Of a stretch of DNA of 8,568 nt, positions 1 through 6,082 are shown one piece after another (the first letter of the stretch is position 1; each line of letters opens with the position of its first letter). The notes beneath the pieces are model-generated. The model was not told where the DNA came from. It saw nothing but the letters and a program-made list of their open reading frames with translations, and did no database searches. Source of the DNA: Pseudomonadota bacterium (lineage in GTDB: Bacteria > Pseudomonadota > Gammaproteobacteria > Xanthomonadales > Xanthomonadaceae); the NCBI GenBank assembly GCA_023395465.1, contig JAEWZE010000184.1, positions 1-8,568 of the forward strand, in the 5' to 3' direction. Both the position numbers and the translations under genes were made by a program.

Positions 1-446
1 CCGCCAGCCGCGGCGCCGGCGCCCAGCTCAACGAGAAGCGCGTGCGCGTGTCCGAGCGCAAGGACCTGGCCGGCGCGATGCTGGCCACCGGCTTCGCGCC
101 GCGCGAGCGCAAGCGCCTCGACGCGCAACTGGACTGCCTGAAGGTGCTGATGCGCGAAGCCGAGGACGTGCGCCGCACCGGGTCGGCCGCGCTCGACCTG
201 GCCTGGGTTGCGGCCGGCCGCTGCGACGCCTACTTCGAGGCCGGCGTGCAGCCCTGGGACATCGCCGCCGGGGTGCTGCTGGTGCGCGAAGCCGGCGGCC
301 GCGTGGGCGATTTCCGCGGCGCCGCGACCGGTCCGATGCACGTGGCAATGGGTGCCGGACGCCAGCTGCTGGCGGGCAACCTCAAGGTGACCGAAGCGTT
401 GCAGAAGGTGATCGTGTCGTCGGGATACGCCGCCGCGTTCGACTGA
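1..446 (+). CDS. suhB: Inositol-1-monophosphatase SuhB, C-terminal part (5' end outside window)
   Basis: The open frame enters from the left edge (first full codon at base 3) and gives 147 residues before TGA at 444-446. E. coli SuhB has 267 residues, so about 120 N-terminal residues, including the first metal-binding motif, lie outside. Visible SuhB landmarks are the RRTGSAALDLAWVAAGRCDAYFE stretch (visible residues about 57-79) and the second family motif PWDIAAGVLLVREAGG (84-99), whose Asp86 is a metal ligand. The family hydrolyses inositol monophosphates with Mg2+; E. coli SuhB also takes part in rRNA transcription antitermination with Nus factors. Whether this copy does both is inference. 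It is convergent with the sec genes and no gene follows it on the plus strand. The conserved blocks make the family call very safe. Confidence 0.95.
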   Translation, partial: ASRGAGAQLNEKRVRVSERKDLAGAMLATGFAPRERKRLDAQLDCLKVLMREAEDVRRTGSAALDLAWVAAGRCDAYFEAGVQPWDIAAGVLLVREAGGRVGDFRGAATGPMHVAMGAGRQLLAGNLKVTEALQKVIVSSGYAAAFD

Positions 447-463
447 TCCAGCCCCGGGAGTCC

Positions 464-487
464 GTGCGTCGGCGACCCGACTCGCAC
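464..487 (+). terminator. Possible weak terminator hairpin after suhB
   Basis: Eighteen bases after the suhB stop there is an imperfect hairpin. Bases 464-472 (GTGCGTCGG) pair with 477-487 (CCGACTCGCAC) around a CGAC loop, with a two-base CT bulge. The following bases (TTCCTACT) form only a poor U-tract. The position suits the end of the suhB transcript, but intrinsic termination is uncertain and the hairpin may just be a 3' end stabiliser. Confidence 0.3.
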
Positions 488-590
488 TTCCTACTGGCGT
501 TCGTCTCCCAGTCGGCCGTCTGGTACCGGCCGTTCCGTGCCGGGTATTTCACGCTGGCATCCGATATCACGCCGCGCTGTTGTGGCCGGT

Positions 591-655
591 GCGAAACCCG
601 TTGTCCATCTGCGACGCGCAGGAATTGCCCCGCGGCCATGGAGAACCGGTTTCGC
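591..655. repeat. Long imperfect inverted repeat 1
   Basis: Bases 591-608 pair with 638-655 at 16 of 18 positions (mismatches at 599/647 and 603/643), leaving a 29-base loop. The outer core is GCGAAACC against GGTTTCGC, and the inner core is TCCAT against ATGGA. An arm this long is unlikely by chance in one short spacer, although high GC raises the background. The stem has no T-tract on either strand, so it is not a classical terminator. Function is unknown. Confidence 0.6.
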
Positions 656-669
656 GGTGGGGCCGGCTA

Positions 670-751
670 CGGATACCCCCGGGTACGAATGTCCCCCGGC
701 GACGGCCGCCGGCCGCCGCCTCCTCCTTGATTTCGCACCCGGGGGTATCCG
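670..751. repeat. Long near-perfect inverted repeat 2
   Basis: Bases 670-689 pair with 732-751 at 19 of 20 positions; the only mismatch is 685/736. The core is a perfect 14-base match, GGATACCCCCGGGT (671-684) against ACCCGGGGGTATCC (737-750). The loop of 42 bases is rich in GGCCGCC and can fold further. There is no downstream T-tract on either strand. It could be a palindromic repeat of the REP type, a tiny non-autonomous element, or the stem of an RNA. It does not match a repeat family that I recognise. Confidence 0.75.
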
Positions 752-835
752 CATCCGCCTGCTGAGTATCCGGCGCCTCGCTGATCGCTCCGATAACCGG
801 CTCGGCGTCTGTCGCATCCAAAGCAGTGTGACGCT

Positions 836-928
836 GCGACCGGCAGGCCTGCGCAGTGAAATCAAGGGGGAGGCATCCGCCTGCAGACGGATGCCGGAGG
901 ACATTCACGGAGCAGGCCTGCCGGTCGC
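836..928. repeat. Perfect 17-base inverted repeat 3 with nested hairpin
   Basis: Bases 836-852 are the exact reverse complement of 912-928. Each arm carries the 10-base palindrome GCAGGCCTGC (843-852 and 912-921) followed outward by CGGTCGC or its complement. Pairing continues outward (832-834 with 930-932) and inward (856-860 with 904-908). A second hairpin, GGCATCCG (872-879) with CGGATGCC (888-895), sits in the centre. The whole block 832-932 could fold as one roughly 100-base branched stem in RNA on either strand. No T-run follows it. Function is unknown. Confidence 0.75.
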
Positions 929-1010
929 GGCGGCTCCTCGAGCCACGATCAATGTCTTCGAAGCGACGACCAGTCCCGGTCGCCCCCCGACGCCAGACGG
1001 GCGGCCACAG

Positions 1011-1037
1011 AAAAAGGCCGCGCAATGCGCGGCCTTT
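1011..1037 (-). terminator. Intrinsic terminator downstream of secF
   Basis: A perfect 11-base stem (1013-1023 with 1027-1037, AAAGGCCGCGC against GCGCGGCCTTT) has a three-base loop. Read on the minus strand, the stem is followed by five T's (1015-1011), the normal layout of a Rho-independent terminator. It begins about 30 bases after the secF stop codon, so it should end the yajC-secD-secF transcript. On the plus strand the tail is only TTTCC, so termination of suhB transcripts there would be weak. Confidence 0.9.
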
Positions 1038-1066
1038 CCAGGTTCGATCAGGCAGGCCACCGGCAG

Positions 1067-2032
1067 TCAGGGTCGGCGCGCCAGCGCCTCTTCGTCGCGG
1101 GCCTTGGGCAGCAGGTCCTGCTTGGTCACGCGCAGCACGCCGAAGGTGAGCAGCGGGCAGGCGACCAGGATCGAGGACGCGGTACCGATCACGATGCCGA
1201 TCATCATCGCCTCGGACATGCCGGCCAGCGAGCCGCCACCGTAGACGTACAGCGCCGTCACGGTCAGGAACGCGACCACCGAGGTGATGATCGTGCGCGA
1301 CAGCGTCTGGTTGATCGAGGCGTTCAGCACCTGAAGCGGTTCGGCGCGCATGCCGCGGAAGTTCTCGCGCACGCGGTCGAACACCACGATGGTGTCGTTG
1401 ATCGAGAAGCCCATCACCGTCAGCAGGCCCGCCAGCAGGGTCAGGTCGAACTCGCGACCGGCCAGCGAGAACCAGCCGGCGACGATCAGCACGTCGCCCA
1501 GGGTGGTGATGATCGCCGAGACCGCGAACTTCCACTCGAAGCGGAACGCGATGTAGATCAGGAAGCCCAGCACCACGAACACGATCGCGTAGATGCCCTT
1601 CTTGGCCAGGTCCTGGCCGACCTGCGGACCGACGAACGAACGGCCCTTGATCGTGGCCGGATTGTCTTCGGTGCCCGCGGCGCGCAGCACGTCGTCGGCG
1701 GTGCGGTTGATGGCCTCGGCGTCGTTGCCGCCGTCCTTGGGCTGCAGGCGGATCATCAGGTCGCTGGCCGTGCCCATGGTCTGCACCTGCGCGCCGGGGT
1801 AGCCGGCGGCCTCGAGCCGCTCGCGCACCGCGTCCACGTCGGCAGGCTGCTCGAACACGAGTTCCACCGAGGTGCCGCCGGTGAAGTCCAGGCCGAAGTT
1901 GAAGCTGTTGACGGCGATCTGCACGATCGAGGCGACCATCAGCAGCAGCATGAAGCCGACCGTGACCCAGCGCCACCGCATGAAGTCGACGCGGGTCTCG
2001 GCGGGAATGAGTTTCAGCGGGAAAAGAGCCAT
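1067..2032 (-). CDS. secF: Protein translocase subunit SecF
   Basis: The product has 321 residues, close to the 323 of E. coli SecF. SecF is an RND-family inner-membrane protein that pairs with SecD; together they use proton-motive force to help SecYEG/SecA export proteins. Visible signs are an N-terminal membrane segment (about 23-43), FGLDFTGGTSVEL (47-59) at the start of the periplasmic domain, and a C-terminal membrane block from about 145. That block includes GFSINDTIVVFDRVRENFR (208-226). Asp213 and Arg246 (in TLSRTIITS) correspond to the E. coli residues Asp213 and Arg247 linked to proton movement. The ATG at 2032 is preceded by GGAAG four bases away, and secD ends 23 bp upstream, so the two are co-transcribed. 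A strong terminator follows. No irregularities were seen. Confidence 0.97.
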   Translation of the reverse strand: MALFPLKLIPAETRVDFMRWRWVTVGFMLLLMVASIVQIAVNSFNFGLDFTGGTSVELVFEQPADVDAVRERLEAAGYPGAQVQTMGTASDLMIRLQPKDGGNDAEAINRTADDVLRAAGTEDNPATIKGRSFVGPQVGQDLAKKGIYAIVFVVLGFLIYIAFRFEWKFAVSAIITTLGDVLIVAGWFSLAGREFDLTLLAGLLTVMGFSINDTIVVFDRVRENFRGMRAEPLQVLNASINQTLSRTIITSVVAFLTVTALYVYGGGSLAGMSEAMMIGIVIGTASSILVACPLLTFGVLRVTKQDLLPKARDEEALARRP

Positions 2033-2055
2033 GTGTCTTCCAGTGTGTCCGGCGA

Positions 2056-3942
2056 TCAGATGGCGATCGACTTGAGTTTGCGCCTGCCGCCATAGAGCAG
2101 CGTGGCGACGCCGCGCGAGACGGTGACCGCGGTGAACACCGAGGTCAGGATGCCGATGACCATCGTCACCGCGAAGCCGCGCAGCGGGCCGGTGCCGAAG
2201 GCGTACAGGGCCACGCCGGCGAGCAGCGCGGTCATGTTGGAGTCGAAGATGGTGCCCGAGGCCTTGTCATAGCCACTGGCGATCGCCGTGCGTGGCGGCA
2301 GCCCGGCGCGCAGCTCCTCGCGGATGCGCTCGTTGATCAGTACGTTCGCGTCCACCGACATGCCGATCGACAGCGCCAGGCCGGCGAAGCCCGGCAGGGT
2401 CATGGTGGCACCGAACAGCGACATCACCGCCACCACCATCAGCAGGTTGAGCAGCAGCGCGATACAGGTGATCAGGCCGAACATGCGGTAGTACAGCGCG
2501 AAGAACACCAGGGTGAACATGAAGGCGTACATCACCGCCTGGGTGCCGCGGGCCACGTTCTCGGCGCCCAGGCTCGGGCCGATCACGCCTTCCTCGACGA
2601 AATCCATGGGCGCGGCCAGCGCGCCGGCCTTGAGCTGCTTGGCCAGAGCGGCGGCTTCCTCGCGGCTCAGGCCGGTGGTCTGGAATTCCTTGCCGAACAC
2701 GCCGCGGATGGTCGAGGAGCTGATCACGCGCTCCTCGGTGCGGGACGAGCGCACTTCCTCGCCGTCGACCATGGTCACCGTGGGGATGCGCTCGACATAG
2801 ACGATGCCCAGGCGGTTGCCGACGTTCTCCAGGGTGTGGTCGAGCATGCGCTTGCCGCCGGCGGCGTTGAGCGTGATCGAGACGGCCGGCAGGCCGGTCT
2901 GCGGGTCGACCTGCGGCTGCGCGTTGACAAGTTCGTCGCCCGACACCAGCAGACGCCGGGAGAGCAGCAGCGGCTGGCCGCCCTGGTCGTAGTAGATGCG
3001 CGATCCGGCCGGCACGTTGTTGTCGGCCAGCGCCGCGGCGGCCTGCGCCTCGTCGCCGGTGACGGCGCGGAACTCCAGCGTCGCGGTGGCGCCGATCAGG
3101 CGCTTGGCTTCGGCGGTGTCCTGCAGGCCGGGCAGCTGGATGACCAGGCGGTCCTCGCCCTGGCGCTGGAGGGACGGTTCGGCCACGCCGATGGCGTTGA
3201 TGCGGTTGGCGATGACGTTGCGGTTCTGCTCGATGGCGTCGGTGGCGATACGCCCGAGTTCGGCTTCGGACAGCCGGACGCTGATCCGGTTGCCGTCGAC
3301 CTCGATGGTGGGCGCGCCGGTGGACAGCGCGGCCGTGCCGCCGAGGCCGCCCATGGCGGTGGAGATCTCGGTGCGCGCGCGCGCCGCGTCGGCGGCGTTG
3401 GCCAGGGTGACCAGGATGCTGTCGTCGGGGCGCCGGTCGGCACCGGTGTAGCCGATCCGCGCTTCGCGCAGCGCCGTGCGGATGGCGTCGGCGTAGCCGT
3501 CCAGGCGCTTTTCCAGCGCGGCCTTCTGGTCGACCTGCATCATGAAATGCACGCCGCCCTGCAGGTCCAGGCCCAGCGACATGGGCCGCGCGCCGAGGCT
3601 CTCCAGCCACGCCGGCGTGGTCGGCACCAGGTTCAGCGCCGCCGAATAGTCCTGGCCCAGCGCGGGACGCAGCACGTCCGAGGCGCGGGTCTGGGTGGGC
3701 GCGTCCGGCAGGCGCACCAGCACCTGGTCGCCTTCGAGGGTGATCGAACGCGCTTCGACGCCGGCCTCCGCCAGCAGCCCCTGCACGCGCTGCACCAGCG
3801 CTTCGTCCACGACCGCCGCCGGGCGGTTCTTCGTGATCTGCACCGAAGGATCCTTCTGGTAGAGGTTCGGCACGGCATAGAGCGCGCTGAACAGCACCAC
3901 GATCACGATGAGGGCATATTTCCAGCGGGGAAATTCGAGCAT
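2056..3942 (-). CDS. secD: Protein translocase subunit SecD
   Basis: The product has 628 residues (E. coli SecD 615). SecD forms the large periplasmic domain and half of the membrane core of SecDF, which binds emerging preproteins and drives the late stage of translocation with the proton gradient. Landmarks in order are membrane segment 1 (about 9-28), the SecD signature LGLDLQGGVHFMMQVD (123-138), the periplasmic P1 domain with RNVIANRINAIGVAEPSLQRQG (241-262) and RLVIQLPGL (265-273), then five membrane segments from about 465. The fourth conserved motif, GMSVDANVLINERIREEL (527-544), has Asp531 equivalent to the proton-path Asp519 of E. coli. The start at 3942 gives the usual MLEFPRWKY N-terminus; its ribosome site (AGGCG about 9 bases upstream) is weak. 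It lies between yajC and secF and is intact. Confidence 0.97.
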   Translation of the reverse strand: MLEFPRWKYALIVIVVLFSALYAVPNLYQKDPSVQITKNRPAAVVDEALVQRVQGLLAEAGVEARSITLEGDQVLVRLPDAPTQTRASDVLRPALGQDYSAALNLVPTTPAWLESLGARPMSLGLDLQGGVHFMMQVDQKAALEKRLDGYADAIRTALREARIGYTGADRRPDDSILVTLANAADAARARTEISTAMGGLGGTAALSTGAPTIEVDGNRISVRLSEAELGRIATDAIEQNRNVIANRINAIGVAEPSLQRQGEDRLVIQLPGLQDTAEAKRLIGATATLEFRAVTGDEAQAAAALADNNVPAGSRIYYDQGGQPLLLSRRLLVSGDELVNAQPQVDPQTGLPAVSITLNAAGGKRMLDHTLENVGNRLGIVYVERIPTVTMVDGEEVRSSRTEERVISSSTIRGVFGKEFQTTGLSREEAAALAKQLKAGALAAPMDFVEEGVIGPSLGAENVARGTQAVMYAFMFTLVFFALYYRMFGLITCIALLLNLLMVVAVMSLFGATMTLPGFAGLALSIGMSVDANVLINERIREELRAGLPPRTAIASGYDKASGTIFDSNMTALLAGVALYAFGTGPLRGFAVTMVIGILTSVFTAVTVSRGVATLLYGGRRKLKSIAI

Positions 3943-3960
3943 TGCAGGTATCGCCTGGCG

Positions 3961-4035
3961 AAAGGGGGCGCACCCCCGGGGGCCGGTCCCCGACGTGGTC
4001 GGGGAGCCGTCACGGCATCACGCCGTCCGCGGACG
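3961..4035 (-). other. Hairpin-rich yajC-secD spacer
   Basis: The 116-bp gap between yajC and secD holds several stems. The palindrome CGTCCGCGGACG is at 4024-4035, ACGGC/GCCGT at 4012-4016 with 4022-4026, and an 8-base perfect stem TCCCCGAC/GTCGGGGA at 3987-3994 with 3998-4005. On the minus strand there is also GGGGG-TGCG-CCCCC followed by TTT (3977-3961), just before the secD ribosome-binding region. The last resembles a short attenuator, but its U-tract is only three bases. These may tune SecDF level relative to YajC, or protect RNA ends. This is inference from shape alone. Confidence 0.4.
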
Positions 4036-4058
4036 GGCCGCGGTGGTAGGTTGCGGCC

Positions 4059-4400
4059 TCAGGCCGACTTGAGCGTGCCCTTGGGCAGGACGTTGCCGAC
4101 GGCACCGCGCTGCACGCGGATCTCGACGCGGTCGGCGATCTCGATGGTCACGAAACTCTCGCCCAGCGCGCGCACCACCCCGGCGATGCCGCCGCTGGTG
4201 ATCACCTCGTCGCCCACCGCCAGCTTGTCGAGCATGGCGCGGTGTTCCTTCTGCTTCTTCATCTGCGGGCGGATCATCAGGAAGTACATGACCGCGAACA
4301 GGATCAGGAACGGGAGCACGGCACCCATCAGGCCGGGGCCGGCGGGCGCGCCGGCGGCCTGGGCATGGGCCGGGGCGATGAGCAGGTCAAGCAGGTTCAT
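4059..4400 (-). CDS. yajC: Sec translocon accessory subunit YajC
   Basis: The product has 113 residues, matching the usual size (E. coli 110). YajC is a small single-span inner-membrane protein that associates with SecD and SecF and, through them, with SecYEG; it is not essential in E. coli. The sequence shows a short N-terminus ending in AHAQA, a membrane segment at about 24-42, then the family hallmark LMIRPQMKKQKEH (41-53) and the cytoplasmic segment VGDEVITSGGIAGVV (62-76), ending in NVLPKGTLKS. The frame stays open upstream, but ATG at 4400 gives the conserved N-terminus, while upstream extension reads into non-conserved Arg/Pro-rich sequence. The ribosome site is weak (GGA about 8 bases upstream). 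tgt lies upstream after a 167-bp gap, and secD follows after 116 bp. Confidence 0.95.
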   Translation of the reverse strand: MNLLDLLIAPAHAQAAGAPAGPGLMGAVLPFLILFAVMYFLMIRPQMKKQKEHRAMLDKLAVGDEVITSGGIAGVVRALGESFVTIEIADRVEIRVQRGAVGNVLPKGTLKSA

Positions 4401-4430
4401 GGCGACATCCGTCGGAAAAAATAGCGGGGA

Positions 4431-4439
4431 ATTATGCCA
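4431..4439 (-). promoter_or_regulatory. Candidate extended -10 promoter for yajC-secDF
   Basis: On the minus strand TGGCATAAT reads as an extended -10 element (TGn then CATAAT, one change from TATAAT), about 30 bases upstream of the yajC start. It is one of very few AT-rich words in a GC-dense spacer. No TTGACA-like -35 is found at 16-18 bases; extended -10 promoters can do without one. If used, the sec genes would have their own start site besides read-through from tgt. Confidence 0.4.
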
Positions 4440-4468
4440 CGGCCCCGCCGCGGCCCGGCGCGGGGCCG
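4440..4468 (-). repeat. GC-rich hairpin in tgt-yajC spacer
   Basis: A nine-base perfect stem (4440-4448 with 4460-4468, CGGCCCCGC against GCGGGGCCG) encloses an 11-base GC loop. It lies about 100 bases past the tgt stop, directly upstream of the candidate yajC -10. No T-tract follows on the minus strand, so it is not a standard terminator; a six-T run occurs only about 20 bases further on. It could be a tgt mRNA 3' end structure or simply a by-product of base composition. Confidence 0.35.
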
Positions 4469-4567
4469 CTTGGGGGCGCCCGGCGCGGCGAACCGGCCGC
4501 GGAAGGCGGGCGCCGCAGCGCCGGATCCGCCTGGACGACCGGCGGGGAGCAGGCCCGGGGTGGAGGT

Positions 4568-5695
4568 TCAGCGTGGCTGGCGCAGCGCGTGGAAGGACTC
4601 GCGGAAGGTGGCGAAGGTTCCCGCCTCGATCGCCGCGCGCATGTCGACCATGAGCTTCTGGTAGTACCAGAGGTTGTGCAGGGTGCCCAGGATCGGCCCC
4701 AGCATCTCGTTGCAGCGGTCCAGGTGGCGCAGGTAGGCGCGGCTGTAGCCGCCGGCGCAGGCCGCGCAGCCGCAGCCCTCCTCGATCGGACGCAGGTCCT
4801 TTTCGTACTTCGCGTTGCGCACGCGCACCACGCCGGTGGAGGTGAAGTAGTGGCCGTTGCGCGCGTTGCGGGTGGGCATCACGCAGTCGAACATGTCCAC
4901 GCCGCGGGCGACGGCCTCGACCAGGTCCTCCGGCCGGCCCACGCCCATCAGGTAGCGCGGGCGTCCGTCCGGCAGCTGCGGGCAGGTGTGCGCGAGCATG
5001 GCGTTGCGCTCGTCCTCGGTCTCGCCCACCGCCAGCCCGCCGATGGCGTAGCCGTCGAATCCGATCGCCTTCAGCCCCTCGGCCGAGCGCGTGCGCAGGT
5101 CGTGGTGCACGCCGCCCTGGACGATCCCGAACAGCGCCGCGTCGTTGCCCTCGTGGGCCTTCCTCGACCGTCCGGCCCAGCGCAGCGACAGTTCCATCGA
5201 GCGTTCGACCACGCGCTTGTCGACCGGCTGGCCGTCGACGTTCACCGGCGGGCATTCGTCGAAGATCATCACGATGTCGCTGCCCAGGACCTTCTGGATG
5301 TGCATCGACTCTTCGGGCCCGAGGAACACCTTCGAGCCGTCGGTCGGCGCGGCGAACGTCACCCCGGCCTCGGTGATCTTGCGCCGGTGCGCCAGCGAGA
5401 ACACCTGGAAGCCGCCCGAGTCGGTGAGGATCGGCCCGTCCCAGCGCGAGAAGCCATGCAGGCCGCCGTGCGCCTCGATCACCTGCAGGCCCGGCCGCAG
5501 GAACAGGTGGAAGGTATTGCCCAGGATGATCTGCGCGCCGAGCTCGCGCACCTGTCCCGGCAGCACGCCCTTGACCGTGCCGTAGGTGCCGACCGGCATG
5601 AACGCCGGCGTTTCCACCACGCCGCGCGGAAACGTGAGCCGCCCGCGGCGCGCGGCGCCGTCGGTGCGGAAAAGCTCGAACTGCATGCGGGACAT
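4568..5695 (-). CDS. tgt: tRNA-guanine(34) transglycosylase (queuine tRNA-ribosyltransferase)
   Basis: The product has 375 residues, the same length as E. coli Tgt. It exchanges guanine for preQ1 at wobble position 34 of GUN-anticodon tRNAs (Asp, Asn, His, Tyr) in queuosine synthesis, in the cytoplasm. Seen: GVVETPAFMPVGTYGTVKG (25-43), LTDSGGFQVFSL (90-101) with catalytic Asp92, FDEC (145-148) with the base-recognising Asp146, ALFGIVQGGV (187-196), GFDGYAIGGLAVGE (212-225), and DMFDCVMPTRNARNG (267-281) with nucleophile Asp270. The zinc site is Cys308, Cys310, Cys313 and His340. The usual TPYPA after FDEC is replaced by PPVNVDGQPVDK, and the segment is five residues longer. Start at 5695 (MSRMQFEL) was chosen for its AGG six bases upstream and resemblance to related proteins; Met at 5686 is the alternative. 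queA is not adjacent upstream. Confidence 0.97.
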   Translation of the reverse strand: MSRMQFELFRTDGAARRGRLTFPRGVVETPAFMPVGTYGTVKGVLPGQVRELGAQIILGNTFHLFLRPGLQVIEAHGGLHGFSRWDGPILTDSGGFQVFSLAHRRKITEAGVTFAAPTDGSKVFLGPEESMHIQKVLGSDIVMIFDECPPVNVDGQPVDKRVVERSMELSLRWAGRSRKAHEGNDAALFGIVQGGVHHDLRTRSAEGLKAIGFDGYAIGGLAVGETEDERNAMLAHTCPQLPDGRPRYLMGVGRPEDLVEAVARGVDMFDCVMPTRNARNGHYFTSTGVVRVRNAKYEKDLRPIEEGCGCAACAGGYSRAYLRHLDRCNEMLGPILGTLHNLWYYQKLMVDMRAAIEAGTFATFRESFHALRQPR

Positions 5696-6082
5696 GGGAA
5701 GCCTGGAATCGGAAACCGGAGCGGTGGAGGGAGCACGGGCGACCGTCGCGGCGCCCACTGCCGCCGGCGCGACGGGGATCGCGCTAGGACGAACGGCGGT
5801 GGAGCCCGGCGTCCGCGTCGGGACGGGCGGATCGCGGGGCACGGCGCTTTGCTGCCGTTGCCACCGCGCGGGCGCGGGCGAAGCTGCCCATTGTAGGACG
5901 CCGCCCAGGCGGACATGGCGGATGGCGGGCCGGTCGCGTGGACCGGACGCGCCCGGGTTCGCGTACCGCAACCGGATGGCGAATGGCGGATCGCGGCTAG
6001 TGCCTGCGGCGATGCGACGCATGGCCGGCGCATCGTCACCCCCCTGCCCGGCTGCGCCCCTCGCGGACCGCGATCCCGGTCG
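5696..6082. other. Gene-free spacer between tgt and the ABC transporter genes
   Basis: These 387 bases hold no recognisable gene. Open frames crossing it on both strands are Arg/Ala/Pro-rich and non-conserved. Short near-repeats of ATGGCGGAT and GGCGGATCGCGG occur (for example around 5826 and 5984), probably compositional. The tgt promoter should lie here. After the ATPase stop only a weak five-base stem (GACCG/CGGTC) is seen, without a T-run, so no intrinsic terminator separates the transporter genes from tgt. Confidence 0.6.
5890..5895 (-). promoter_or_regulatory. Possible -10 element for tgt
   Basis: TACAAT on the minus strand matches the -10 consensus at five of six positions and is unusual in this GC-rich spacer. 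It lies 195 bases upstream of the tgt start, which would give a long leader of roughly 190 bases. No good -35 hexamer is visible at 16-18 bases. The call rests on one hexamer only. Confidence 0.25.

Larger units (their letters stand above)
447..1010. other. Gene-free convergent spacer between suhB and secF
   Basis: No frame on either strand gives a recognisable protein. The open frames present are Arg/Pro/Ser-rich, as expected from random high-GC DNA, and lack family motifs or good ribosome sites. The stretch holds three successive long inverted repeats (annotated separately). The string GCATCC recurs at about 558, 751, 814 and 873, and the 12-mer GCATCCGCCTGC is exact at 751-762 and 873-884. 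No tRNA or insertion-sequence ends were seen. It may be a repeat-rich 3' region or encode a structured RNA, but nothing in the sequence settles this. Confidence 0.6.

Noticed and set aside
670..751. Insertion sequence or MITE bounded by repeat 2
   Set aside because: The enclosed 42 bases code for nothing and no flanking target-site duplication was visible, so a mobile element cannot be supported.
537..1244. 235-residue plus-strand open frame across the suhB-secF spacer, and a 137-residue minus-strand frame at 491-904
   Set aside because: Both are Arg/Pro/Ser-rich with no family motif. The plus-strand one runs into secF in antisense, and no good ribosome site is seen. High-GC DNA gives such frames by chance.
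3943..4058. Possible VemP-like arrest peptide gene upstream of secD
   Set aside because: The minus strand here offers only a two-codon ATG frame or a GTG frame that runs on into secD out of frame; no secretion-signal-like leader peptide is encoded.
2836..4653. 605-residue plus-strand open frame opposite secD and yajC
   Set aside because: It is antisense to strongly conserved secD/yajC and spans the spacers without change in character; its His/Arg/Gln-rich composition is typical of a shadow frame.
4401..5255. N-terminal extension of yajC into tgt in the same open frame
   Set aside because: The extension is low-complexity Arg/Pro/Gly sequence overlapping tgt in another frame; the MNLLDLLIAPAHAQ start gives the normal YajC length.
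5696..5890. preQ1 riboswitch in the tgt leader
   Set aside because: I saw no compact hairpin followed by an A-rich tail as expected for preQ1 riboswitches, and the leader is almost entirely G/C-rich.
4589..5896. 435-residue plus-strand open frame opposite tgt
   Set aside because: It mirrors the tgt codons and has no recognisable domain; tgt is unambiguous on the minus strand.
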